Assembly (NCBI GenBank): GCA_002396485.1
Contig: DGXZ01000035.1
Location: 1 to 21,087, forward strand
Length of the DNA stretch: 21,087 nt
Direction: 5' to 3'
DNA from: Spartobacteria bacterium UBA5019
Lineage (GTDB): Bacteria; Verrucomicrobiota; Verrucomicrobiia; Chthoniobacterales; Terrimicrobiaceae
Part shown: one piece after another, positions 6,460 to 13,956 of the stretch
How the letters are laid out: each line of letters opens with the position of its first letter
How positions within the stretch are numbered: position 1 is the stretch's first letter
Position numbers and translations under genes: made by a program
Notes under the pieces: model-generated
What the model was told of the DNA's origin: nothing
The model's input: the letters and a program-made list of their open reading frames with translations, nothing else
Databases searched by the model: none

Positions 6460-8544
6460 TCAAGGATTTTTGGGGTCTATTGTACTAAAGAAAACGGCAT
6501 CGGAATGCGTGGCAATATCCTCTCCGACATTCTGACCAACGACGCATTGCGTGAAATAATTTCCTGTGGCCTTCGAGTTTCCAGCCAAGATTCCGTTAAG
6601 GCGGTTGTAGCGGGTCACATTATTAAAAAAGAGGTTGTCGTGCGATGTCTTGTCATCCGCCCGGCCGCCCACGCTGGTTCCGCGATAGTTGCCGTTGCAC
6701 TCGTTGGCCGAGACGACATTCGGACCGGTGTTTTGTTTCACCTCTTCGTTCCAAACATGCACACCGGTGGCGAAGTTGTCATTGAGGACATTTCCAAAAA
6801 CGATGTTGTGGTCGACCCCCTCTTCAATAAAGACACCATGGCGTCGATTGCCGTTGCTCGTATTGAAGAGAGCCGTGCAATCAATCGCATGGGCGTCCAG
6901 ATCGATGCCATCGAGATTGTTTCCCGAGCAGTTGTTGGCAATGGCATGAACGCGGGTTGCCACATGCGTCCAGATGCCGCGCGAGTTATTGCCATAGACA
7001 TTGCAACGGTAGATGAAGAGCGGATCGTTCTTGCTGCGGGCCTTGGTGTTGATGCCGTCGCGAGATCCAGCGGTCATGTTGACATTTTCAACGACCGCAA
7101 TGCTGCCTTTGAAGGCGTTGATCGGATGGTTGGCTTGGCGACCTGCATCGAGTTTTCCACCTGAGACCGACGAGTAGCCGGTCTTCGGAAGCATGACCAC
7201 TTGGCCAACCGGCTCGCCGCGAACCCATGGCGGATCGAGTGGCAATCCGAGATCAGCCAGAATTCGGCCATCGAGGATGAGGCAGGTATTGGGCGGGAGT
7301 TCCAATCCGGCGAGGCTCTTGGAAACAAACTCACCCTTGAGTTTCAGCACAAGGACATCGTTCGGGTGCTCCTTGCTGGCTGCGTTCAGCGCCTCCTGCA
7401 CAACCGCAATATCGACAGGAGGCACAGCTTCGTCATTACCTTTTTTCCCCTTTCCTCCGATGATCTCAGGCAGATCGAAGCGCCCCATTCCTGCGACGAT
7501 GACTGGATTTGTGTGCGGGTCGCGGTAGGTGGGTGGAGTGAAAAGTTTCAGGCCCGGCGAGGCTGGATCGACCGAGAGCCCGTCATTTCCAATCAAAAAA
7601 ATATCTTTACTCTCGGGTGCGATGGTCGCAGTGCCTTCGAGGTGGTTTCTGAAAAGTTGCTGGGTGGACCCTGCGAGTTTGATTTTCAGATTCTTCGCGG
7701 TGCCGATGTTCTCAGTCACCAACTGACCGGGGCCGGTGGAAGTGATTTCCAATGCGGAGGAATCGGCGATGCGATTGCGGGCGATCACACCCCTATCCGA
7801 TGAACTCACAATCGCCGCTTGGTTTCCGGAAAATTCGTTTCCGGCCACCACGCTCGTGAGAGAATTGATCACCAATGCGGTGCCAGTTTGATTTTTGAAG
7901 ATGTTATCAAGGCATTGAAATCCGGCCGTGGCATCAATGCGGAGACCATCGCCATTTGCCTCAAATTGTGAGCGCGTCACGCTCGCCGCTTGATTGACTG
8001 CTGTCGCATCCTTGCCCTTGTAGTCCAATCCAATCAAACCGCAACGTATGACGGAGAGTTGGTCGAAATTGATTCGGCTCCCGCCGGTGACGCTAATGCC
8101 TACGAGCTGTTTTTTTCCTCCGTCGATCAACGCCAATCCTGTTCCAGAGCAGCCAACGGACACGAATTCCGCATCGACGATCGAGATCAAACTCGGTGCC
8201 GTGGCATCTTCGTCTGCCTGAATTGCCGAAGCAGGTGAGAGACGCAGAGCCATTCGCGATCCCAAACGGAGCGGATTCGCCTCAACCTCCAGCGTTCCCT
8301 GCACATCGATTATGAGAAAGGCCATTGGGGATGCAGCCCTCGCAGCGTCAATCAACTTCTGCGCCTCATCAACCGAACCGGAGGGCAAGGCCACACGCTT
8401 GATTTGCTCCTCGGGACGCAAAACAAAAGGAACATCCGGCGGTGTGAAAAATTTCTCCGCAGCAAAGGATGCCGGGGCTGTGGCGATCAAAGTCGCTGTC
8501 AGAAGAATGCTGGATGAGCGGAGGATGAAGCTGATGGAGTACAT
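6460..8544 (-). CDS. Secreted right-handed parallel beta-helix protein, internally duplicated
   Basis: The protein has 694 residues with a signal peptide (about 1-29, ending ASFAAE). The body is rich in Asn/Gly turns and short beta rungs, for example GIWTHVATRVHAIANNCSGN and GVFIEEGVDHNIVFGNVLND, as in NosD/pectate-lyase-like beta-helices. It falls into two similar halves. The first starts KFFTPP (31-36), followed by an AQKLIDAARAA...LIIDVQGTL segment. The second starts KLFTPP (333-338), followed by VVQEALNAAS...VLKLKGEF and LPPNTCLILDGRI. The fold is typical of polysaccharide lyases, hydrolases and epimerases, but no catalytic residues can be assigned. It is probably the first gene of the operon with the symporter and oxidoreductase, and so probably acts on the polymer or glycan whose product is imported. 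Confidence 0.8.
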   Translation of the reverse strand: MYSISFILRSSSILLTATLIATAPASFAAEKFFTPPDVPFVLRPEEQIKRVALPSGSVDEAQKLIDAARAASPMAFLIIDVQGTLEVEANPLRLGSRMALRLSPASAIQADEDATAPSLISIVDAEFVSVGCSGTGLALIDGGKKQLVGISVTGGSRINFDQLSVIRCGLIGLDYKGKDATAVNQAASVTRSQFEANGDGLRIDATAGFQCLDNIFKNQTGTALVINSLTSVVAGNEFSGNQAAIVSSSDRGVIARNRIADSSALEITSTGPGQLVTENIGTAKNLKIKLAGSTQQLFRNHLEGTATIAPESKDIFLIGNDGLSVDPASPGLKLFTPPTYRDPHTNPVIVAGMGRFDLPEIIGGKGKKGNDEAVPPVDIAVVQEALNAASKEHPNDVLVLKLKGEFVSKSLAGLELPPNTCLILDGRILADLGLPLDPPWVRGEPVGQVVMLPKTGYSSVSGGKLDAGRQANHPINAFKGSIAVVENVNMTAGSRDGINTKARSKNDPLFIYRCNVYGNNSRGIWTHVATRVHAIANNCSGNNLDGIDLDAHAIDCTALFNTSNGNRRHGVFIEEGVDHNIVFGNVLNDNFATGVHVWNEEVKQNTGPNVVSANECNGNYRGTSVGGRADDKTSHDNLFFNNVTRYNRLNGILAGNSKATGNYFTQCVVGQNVGEDIATHSDAVFFSTIDPKNP

Positions 8545-8700
8545 AGTTTGGATTGATGACTAGGGTGATGGTTGAGAACAGCAATTCACTATTTCGCAAT
8601 ATCCAGTAAATGAAAACAAAAAATTGCACATCGCTGAAAATATTTTGCAAATTCTTGTTTTTTTATTGCGCAAATCATTCCTTGCTGTAGAAAGAGGTTT
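8545..8700. promoter_or_regulatory. Divergent promoter region with repeated palindromic operator-like sites
   Basis: This 156-bp AT-rich gap separates the beta-helix operon (minus) from the secreted-protein gene (plus). It contains two perfect 8-bp palindromes, TTTGCAAA (8644-8651) and TTGCGCAA (8666-8673), and two related half-matches, ATTTCGCAAT (8591-8600) and ATTGCACAT (8623-8631). Such a cluster of similar sites suggests one regulator controlling both directions. No regulator gene is next to it, and no strong sigma-70 boxes could be placed with confidence. AGAGG ahead of the ATG at 8701 is a good ribosome-binding site. Confidence 0.45.
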
Positions 8701-9426
8701 ATGAAAACTCCCTCTCAACTTATCATTCTCTCCCTTCTTGCAACCTCCACCCTCTTTGCGCAAGCACCCGCATCCGCATCGGGCAAGCCGTTAGCCATAT
8801 CGGGATGGAGTGTCATTGGCGACAAGACGCAAGCCTTCGGCCCCAAAGAAGAAGGCGAAAAAATCACCTTCAGCGGGACCGGTTTTGGCGACAAAGGCAA
8901 AAATGAAGCCGCCTTTTTCCCAAAGACAGAACTGGCGATTGGAGACTCTCTCGAACTCAGTGCGAAGGTCACCTTCAGCGGCGTATCGGGGATGGGTAAT
9001 TTCCGGTTTGGCATGTACCAGAAGCGCTCCAAAGACCATGCACGCGGATGGATGGGCTACACGGCTTATGCGGGAATCGACAAAAAATTTCCAAAGGGAG
9101 GCCTCTTTGCGAGCGAAACGGGAAATGATATCAACTTTGATACAGCCACGAGCCGTGTGCTCGGCGAATCCCAAGTTCCCTTCAAAAATGTGAAAGACGG
9201 CACATATCTTCTCACCATGACACTCACCCGCTCCGAAAAAGGCATCGAATGCGAAGCAAGCATGGCAGGTGGTAGCGATTCGAATACAATTCTTCTGAAA
9301 TACACGGGGATTGATGACTCATCGGCAACGACCAGTTTCGACGCTTTGGGATTCTCAACGCATCAACTGCTCTCGGCAGATTCCATCTCGTTTGAAGAAG
9401 TGTCTGTGAATCTGATCACTCCATAA
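8701..9426 (+). CDS. Secreted protein of unknown function, beta-rich
   Basis: The protein has 241 residues with a clear signal peptide (MKTPSQLIILSLLATSTLFA, cleavage near residue 20). The mature part looks all-beta, with alternating polar and hydrophobic strands such as IGDSLELSAKVTFSGVSGMGNFRFGMYQK and GTYLLTMTLTRSEKGIECEASMAGG, consistent with a jelly-roll or lectin-like sandwich. I do not recognise the family. The start is supported by AGAGG 4 nt upstream. It is divergent from the beta-helix/symporter/oxidoreductase operon and shares its promoter region, so a role in binding or processing the same extracellular glycan is a reasonable inference. Confidence 0.75.
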   Translation: MKTPSQLIILSLLATSTLFAQAPASASGKPLAISGWSVIGDKTQAFGPKEEGEKITFSGTGFGDKGKNEAAFFPKTELAIGDSLELSAKVTFSGVSGMGNFRFGMYQKRSKDHARGWMGYTAYAGIDKKFPKGGLFASETGNDINFDTATSRVLGESQVPFKNVKDGTYLLTMTLTRSEKGIECEASMAGGSDSNTILLKYTGIDDSSATTSFDALGFSTHQLLSADSISFEEVSVNLITP

Positions 9427-9919
9427 CACCATATCAGTAAAGGCAAACGAAACCTGAGGACAAACGAGGGATTGCTTGCGCATTGTTAGTCCGAGCCGAA
9501 ATCTTGAATCACTGCCATTTTAATCAACACGTACCCCTTTCAAGCGCACCGGCACGACTCACCGACGATTCGTTCTTGTAGCCGCCGTGAAGCAGCAGGG
9601 ACAACAATCGCAGTGAATCTTGTGATTTGCTGCGCCCAGGAGCTGAGCCTCATGATACTTAAAAGGAAAAAAAACGGGCTGTATCATTTTTAGTCACATT
9701 GCCAGCACGGGCGAATTGTGTTGGAGTTATTCTGAAATGTGCTGCCTACCAATACTCAGCGAATTGTTTCCGAGCACACCGCAACGCAAGGTGAAGGGAT
9801 AGAAAAACACCAAAAACATGGTTGGGAAGAGGTAAATATCGAGAGACTTTTTCCCGCCTTCTTTCCCACTTTAACCATTTTTCAGAACAGCCCACCCGCA
9901 GAACGAGTGTTTAAGCAGT
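9427..9919. other. About 490-bp gene-free stretch
   Basis: No open frame here has coding character. A 69-codon frame (9739-9948) runs into the tRNA and is rejected. The main structure is a perfect 7-bp inverted repeat ATGATAC (9652-9658) / GTATCAT (9681-9687) followed by TTTTTA on the plus strand, with a long A-rich loop. A second weak pairing lies near 9585-9636 (GCAGCA / TGCTGC). The stretch could hold the 3' end of the preceding transcript, or a small RNA, but nothing proves it. Confidence 0.4.
9652..9691 (+). terminator. Possible terminator-like hairpin, weak
   Basis: ATGATAC and GTATCAT pair perfectly and are followed by a T-run, but the 22-base A-rich loop makes the stem weak. If real, it would end transcription on the plus strand from the secreted-protein gene side, about 225 bases after its stop. 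Confidence 0.25.
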
Positions 9920-9993
9920 TGGCTGCCTCGCATGGATTCGAACCATGACAAACAGATCCAGAATCTGCAGTGCTACCGTTACACCACGAGGCA
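9920..9993 (-). tRNA. tRNA-Gln (anticodon CUG), CCA encoded
   Basis: On the minus strand the full cloverleaf can be drawn. The acceptor TGCCTCG (9993-9987) pairs with CGAGGCA. The D arm is GTG/CAC. The anticodon stem GCAGA/TCTGT has loop TTCTGGA, giving anticodon CTG. The T arm CATGG/CCATG has loop TTCGAAT. A discriminator G and an encoded CCA (9922-9920) follow. It stands alone, with no other tRNA next to it. It lies about 80 bp downstream of the end of the Ahr-like gene, on the same strand. Confidence 0.95.
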
Positions 9994-10071
9994 ATCGCGG
10001 GACGGTGAATATCGATTTTCCCCGGGACTTTGGCAAAGTTTTTTTCGGATTTTTTGAAAACTCGGCGGCGC

Positions 10072-11079
10072 TCAAGCCTTGAGGACGATGCGGTATCTTG
10101 GGCTGCCGTGTTCGAGGCGATCAATGGCAGCGTTGACATCCGAGAGTGCGAACTCCTCAACGAGCGGTGCGATCTGATGGCGGGCACAGAATTCGAGCAT
10201 ACGCGCGGTGGTAGCAGGACTTCCGAGCGGGGAACCCGAGAAGGAGCGCTGGCCCATGATGAGTGGGAAGGCTGCCAGCGCGACAGGCTCTGGAATGGCT
10301 CCGACTGTGTGGAGGCGGCCTTTGGGAGCGAGCGCGGAGATGTAGCCCATCCAATCGAGCGGGACGGCGACTGTGCTGATGATGAAATCGAAGCGGTTGG
10401 CTTCGGATTTCATAGCCTCCGCATCGCGGGAATTCACAATGCGGTGGGCACCGAGCTTTTTGAGTTCCTCGGTTTTGTCGGTGGAGGAAGTGAAGGCGGT
10501 GACTTCGCAGCCCCATTTGTTGAGAAATTGCACTGCGAGGTGGCCGAGCCCTCCGATGCCAATGACCCCAACGCGGTCTGTGGGCCGGACTCCGAATTCG
10601 ACGATGGGGTTGAAGACTGTGATGCCTCCGCAAAAGAGCGGACCGGCGCTGACGGAGGAAAGGGCTTCGGGAAGTTTTGTGGCCCAGGCCCAATGGGAAC
10701 GGACGAGATCGGCAAAGCCACCGTGGCGCCCGACGATGGTTCCCTCGCCTGTGGCACAGAGGTTGTGGTCACCGCCCATGCATTGAGGACAGGTCATGCA
10801 GCTTTCGGAAAACCAGCCGAGACCAACGCGGTCGCCGGGGACAAGATTTTTAACCATCGAACCAACGGCCTCGACACGGCCAACGACTTCGTGCCCGGGG
10901 ACGAGCGGATAGGAGGAAAAGCCCCACTCGTTGCGGAGCATGCTGAGATCCGAGTGGCAGATGCCGCAGTATTCGACACGGATGTCGACATGCTCGGGGC
11001 CGATGGGAGGGAGTTCGTAGGTGAAGGGTTCGAGCGGTGATGCGGAGGATTGCGCGGCGTAGGCGTGGACAGTGGGCAT
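10072..11079 (-). CDS. ahr: Zinc-dependent NAD(P) aldehyde/alcohol dehydrogenase, Ahr (YjgB)-like
   Basis: The 335-residue medium-chain dehydrogenase closely resembles E. coli Ahr/YjgB in known motifs such as VEYCGICHSDLSM, NEWGFSSYPLVPGHEVVGRV and VGVIGIGGLGH. Catalytic zinc ligands are C41, H63 and C150, and structural zinc ligands are C94, C97, C100 and C108. The nucleotide-binding GIGGLG is at 174-179, and the ending ARYRIVLKA-type tail matches the family. It should reduce aldehydes to alcohols with NADPH in the cytoplasm. The gene starts 22 bp after the lpxA stop on the same strand, so it is probably the last gene of that operon. Why an aldehyde reductase travels with lipid A genes is unclear. 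The symbol rests on similarity from memory. Confidence 0.87.
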   Translation of the reverse strand: MPTVHAYAAQSSASPLEPFTYELPPIGPEHVDIRVEYCGICHSDLSMLRNEWGFSSYPLVPGHEVVGRVEAVGSMVKNLVPGDRVGLGWFSESCMTCPQCMGGDHNLCATGEGTIVGRHGGFADLVRSHWAWATKLPEALSSVSAGPLFCGGITVFNPIVEFGVRPTDRVGVIGIGGLGHLAVQFLNKWGCEVTAFTSSTDKTEELKKLGAHRIVNSRDAEAMKSEANRFDFIISTVAVPLDWMGYISALAPKGRLHTVGAIPEPVALAAFPLIMGQRSFSGSPLGSPATTARMLEFCARHQIAPLVEEFALSDVNAAIDRLEHGSPRYRIVLKA

Positions 11080-11101
11080 GGCGTTTTATTGGGTTGTTGA
11101 T

Positions 11102-11875
11102 TTATCGGATGATGCCGCGCTGGCTCGATGCCACGAAGGCAAGGAGGCGGGCGATGACATCGGGCCCGGAAAAATCGGCGGCGATTTTTTCGCAGGCTTG
11201 TTTCACATTGAGATTCGAGCGGTAAAGCAAGCGATAGGCCTCACGGAGTGTGCGAGTGTCCTCGGGTAGGAAACCACGGCGCTCGAGTCCGACCTGATTG
11301 ATTCCACGGACCTCAGCGGGGTTGCCATCCGCAATCATGTAGGGCGGGACGTCCTGAACGATTTTCGTGCAGCCTCCGACGATCGAATGCTGTCCCAGGC
11401 GGCAGAATTGATGCACTCCGGAGAGTCCGCCGATGATGACATGATCCTCGACTGTGACATGACCGGCGATGGTTCCGTTATTCGAAAAAATGACATGGTC
11501 GCCGACTGTGCAATCATGCGCGATGTGTGAGTAGGCGAGAAAGTTTCCGTAATGACCGACGATGGTCTTGGTTCCTGGAAGAGTGCCGCGGTTGACAGTG
11601 CAAAATTCGCGGAACGAGTTGTTGTTTCCAATTTCCAGAAAGGTCGGCTCGGAGGTGTATTTCAAATCCTGCGAGCGCTGACCGATCGAGCAGTAGGGAT
11701 AGAATACATTCCCCTCTCCGATACGTGTGGGACCGGCTATGGAGACATGACCAATGAGGCGCGTTCCGCATCCCATCTCGACCTGCGGGCCGATGTGGCA
11801 GAATGGCCCGACCTCAACATCCGGGTGCAGAATCGCAGAGGGGTCGATGACCGAGCTGGGATGGATTTTCGTCAT
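11102..11875 (-). CDS. lpxA: LpxA, acyl-ACP:UDP-GlcNAc O-acyltransferase
   Basis: The protein has 257 residues, normal length for LpxA. It catalyses the first step of lipid A synthesis, transfer of a 3-hydroxyacyl chain from ACP to UDP-GlcNAc, as a cytoplasmic trimer. The N-terminal left-handed beta-helix of hexapeptide repeats (about 6-180) is obvious. The catalytic His corresponds to H120 in SHIAHDCTVGDH, and IAGHVTVEDHVIIGGLSGVHQFC follows as in E. coli LpxA. The helical C-terminus ends at GIIR. The ATG overlaps the stop of lpxC-fabZ (ATGA, 11875-11872), so the two are translationally coupled. Confidence 0.96.
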   Translation of the reverse strand: MTKIHPSSVIDPSAILHPDVEVGPFCHIGPQVEMGCGTRLIGHVSIAGPTRIGEGNVFYPYCSIGQRSQDLKYTSEPTFLEIGNNNSFREFCTVNRGTLPGTKTIVGHYGNFLAYSHIAHDCTVGDHVIFSNNGTIAGHVTVEDHVIIGGLSGVHQFCRLGQHSIVGGCTKIVQDVPPYMIADGNPAEVRGINQVGLERRGFLPEDTRTLREAYRLLYRSNLNVKQACEKIAADFSGPDVIARLLAFVASSQRGIIR

Positions 11876-13173
11876 TTATCGACAAGGCCAAAGAGCAGGA
11901 TTCCCTCGGAAACGACCTCGCCATTGACCAAGCAGCGGCAGGAGGCCTTGCCGAGGCGTTTTTTAGCGCTGGTGAGTTCACACTCGATGAAGAGTGTGTC
12001 GCCGGGCATGACGGGTTTGCGGAATTTGACTTCATCGGCACTCATGAAGTAGCCGATTTTCCCCTCGTTCTCCGTGCGGCGCATCATGATAATGCTGGCG
12101 ACCTGAGCCATGGCTTCGAGTTGAAGAACGCCTGGCATGACGGGATGGTTGGGAAAGTGTCCTTGGAAATACGGTTCGTTGATGGTGACAGCTTTCACGC
12201 CGGTGGCTTTCAATTCGCCATCGAAGTCCACAATGCGATCCACCATGAGGAAAGGATAGCGGTGCGGGAGAATCTGCATGACGGCATTGATGTCGAGGGC
12301 GCCCGGCGTGGCGGCAGCGGGTTTGGCTGCGGCTGGCGCGACGGCATTGAAGCGCTCGGCGAGAAGTTTGGCGGCCTCGGTATTGATGCCGTGGCCGGGC
12401 TTTACGGCAATAACATGGCCCCGGATGAAACGACCTGAGAGCGCGAGATCTCCAACGATATCAAGAATCTTGTGGCGGACGAACTCGTCCGGGAAGCGAA
12501 GCGGCTCTTTACTGAGGACGCTCTCACCCCTGGCGACAATGGCGTTTTCAAGGCTCCCACCTTTGATGAGGCCTTTATCCATGAGGGGCTTCACATCCTC
12601 GTAGAAAACAAAGGTGCGGGCGGGGGCGATTTCTTTTTCGTAAATCTCAGGAGTGATTTCCGTGGAAAGAAATTGGGTGAAACGCCCCTCAGGGCCGACC
12701 TGCGTGCAGGAGACCCGGAATTTCGTATCTGGGAGAATGACGAGGATCGAGCCGTTGGACTCGATGGTGACCGGTTCGCGGATATCACTGTAGCGGCGCG
12801 GCGCATCCTGCTCGATGATGCCCGCTTTGTTGATGAGGGCGATGTATTCGGATGCGCTGCCATCGCCGATTGGGGGCTCGTTGGCATCCATCTGGATGAG
12901 TGCATTGTCCACACCCATTCCGGTCAAAGCCGAAAGAACATGCTCCACTGTGTGGATTTTGACCATGCCTTGGACAAGCGTGGTCGCGCGCTCCACAGTC
13001 TTCACATATGCGGCGGCGGCATCGACAATTGGCTCATCGGGCAAATCGATGCGCTGAAATTTGAAGCCGTGGCCGACTGGTGCGGGCAAAATCGTGAGAG
13101 TGACATTTTCGCCCGTATGCAAGGCGCTGCCAGTGAGGCTGGCGGATGAGGCAAGTGTGCGTTGTTTTTCCAA
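11872..13173 (-). CDS. lpxC-fabZ: LpxC-FabZ fusion: UDP-3-O-acyl-GlcNAc deacetylase / 3-hydroxyacyl-ACP dehydratase
   Basis: The protein has 433 residues and two domains. LpxC (about 1-275) has E77/H78 in HTVEHVLSAL, H234 and D238 in DEFVRHKILDIVGD, and H261 in KPGHG, which are the zinc ligands and catalytic residues of the deacetylase that commits lipid A synthesis. An Ala/Pro linker (about 276-292) leads to FabZ (293-433), with LPHRYPFLMVDR, the catalytic His343 in PNHPVMPG and Glu353 in QLEAMAQ. FabZ dehydrates 3-hydroxyacyl-ACP for chain elongation. It competes with lipid A synthesis for that acyl pool, so the fusion may balance the two. Such fusions are well known in Bacteroidetes and occur elsewhere. 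LpxA follows with a 4-bp overlap. Confidence 0.96.
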   Translation of the reverse strand: MEKQRTLASSASLTGSALHTGENVTLTILPAPVGHGFKFQRIDLPDEPIVDAAAAYVKTVERATTLVQGMVKIHTVEHVLSALTGMGVDNALIQMDANEPPIGDGSASEYIALINKAGIIEQDAPRRYSDIREPVTIESNGSILVILPDTKFRVSCTQVGPEGRFTQFLSTEITPEIYEKEIAPARTFVFYEDVKPLMDKGLIKGGSLENAIVARGESVLSKEPLRFPDEFVRHKILDIVGDLALSGRFIRGHVIAVKPGHGINTEAAKLLAERFNAVAPAAAKPAAATPGALDINAVMQILPHRYPFLMVDRIVDFDGELKATGVKAVTINEPYFQGHFPNHPVMPGVLQLEAMAQVASIIMMRRTENEGKIGYFMSADEVKFRKPVMPGDTLFIECELTSAKKRLGKASCRCLVNGEVVSEGILLFGLVDK

Positions 13174-13243
13174 GGTGCGAATGGGATTTTAAGGATTTAT
13201 GCGAGTGGATCGGGAAAGAGGCGAAATGCAGAACAGCAGGGTG

Positions 13244-13933
13244 TCAGGATGCAGAGCCAGAATCACTTTTGGAGAGTATTTTTCCATCGAGCATTTGTAT
13301 ACGAACCGGCGCCAGTGCGGCAACCGAGTCGCTATGGGTGACAATAATCAAGGTGGCAATTTTTTGGGAAGCAATCTTTAAGAACGTCTCGCAAACCATC
13401 TCAGCATTGGCGGAGTCAAGATTGCCCGTCGGCTCATCAGCCAAGAGGAGTGCCGGGCGTCCAACCAAAGCCCTCGCCGTGGCAGTTCGCTGCATCTCAC
13501 CGCCACTGAGCTGATGAGGAAAATGGGAGGCGCGATGGGATAAACCAACGAGGTCGAGCATTTCCGATACCCTTGTGGTCGCGAGCGAGGCCGACTCGCC
13601 GCGCAAGAGCAATGGCAATTCCACATTTTCCCGAACTGTCATGGCAGGGAGGAGGTTGAAAAATTGAAAGACAATACCGAGAGTATTCCGACGATAGCGG
13701 GTGAGCTCGGCCTCACCTGCATCGTGCAAGGGAATGCCAGCAACACGAATCTCACCCGATGTCGGGTGGTCAAGCCCGCCAAGGAGATTGAGCAGTGTGC
13801 TTTTTCCACATCCGCTGGGGCCGGTGATCGTGGCAAAAGCCCCAGACTCGAGATGAAGCGAGACGCCATCCAATGCGCGAACCTCCCCGATTCCGGAGGA
13901 ATAAATGCGCGTGACGTTTTGCAGTGAGACCAT
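13244..13933 (-). CDS. ABC transporter ATP-binding protein, LolD/MacB type
   Basis: The 229-residue ATPase has Walker A GPSGCGKST (38-46), Q-loop Q90 in GIVFQFFNLLPAMTV, signature LSGGEMQR (142-149), Walker B ALLLADEPTG (161-170) and switch His200 in IIVTHS. The Q-loop and surrounding TVRENVELPLLLRG are typical of the LolD/MacB/FtsE-like subgroup, which works with FtsX/LolE-type permeases on lipoprotein release or efflux. No permease gene is next to it, so its partner is elsewhere. It lies 70 bp upstream of lpxC-fabZ on the same strand and may share its transcript. The role in lipoprotein sorting is an inference from subfamily and from the envelope-gene neighbours. Confidence 0.88.
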   Translation of the reverse strand: MVSLQNVTRIYSSGIGEVRALDGVSLHLESGAFATITGPSGCGKSTLLNLLGGLDHPTSGEIRVAGIPLHDAGEAELTRYRRNTLGIVFQFFNLLPAMTVRENVELPLLLRGESASLATTRVSEMLDLVGLSHRASHFPHQLSGGEMQRTATARALVGRPALLLADEPTGNLDSANAEMVCETFLKIASQKIATLIIVTHSDSVAALAPVRIQMLDGKILSKSDSGSAS

Positions 13934-13956
13934 GGGCAGGTCATACTCGACATCTC

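Noticed and set aside
9739..9948. 69-codon plus-strand frame
   Set aside because: It runs into the tRNA-Gln gene, has no ribosome-binding site and no recognisable domain.
10028..10047. ACTTT-GGC-AAAGT hairpin followed by a T-run on the plus strand
   Set aside because: The stem is only 5 bp and AT-rich, and no plus-strand gene ends nearby, so it is not called a terminator.
10030..11040. 336-codon open frame on the plus strand
   Set aside because: It lies antisense to the clearly identified Ahr-like dehydrogenase, has low-complexity Asp/Glu/Gly/Ala composition and no domain; a mirror of GC-rich codons.
13924..13956. GTG start for the pseudouridine synthase
   Set aside because: It would overlap the divergent ABC gene and adds residues without family similarity; the ATG at 13957 is preferred.
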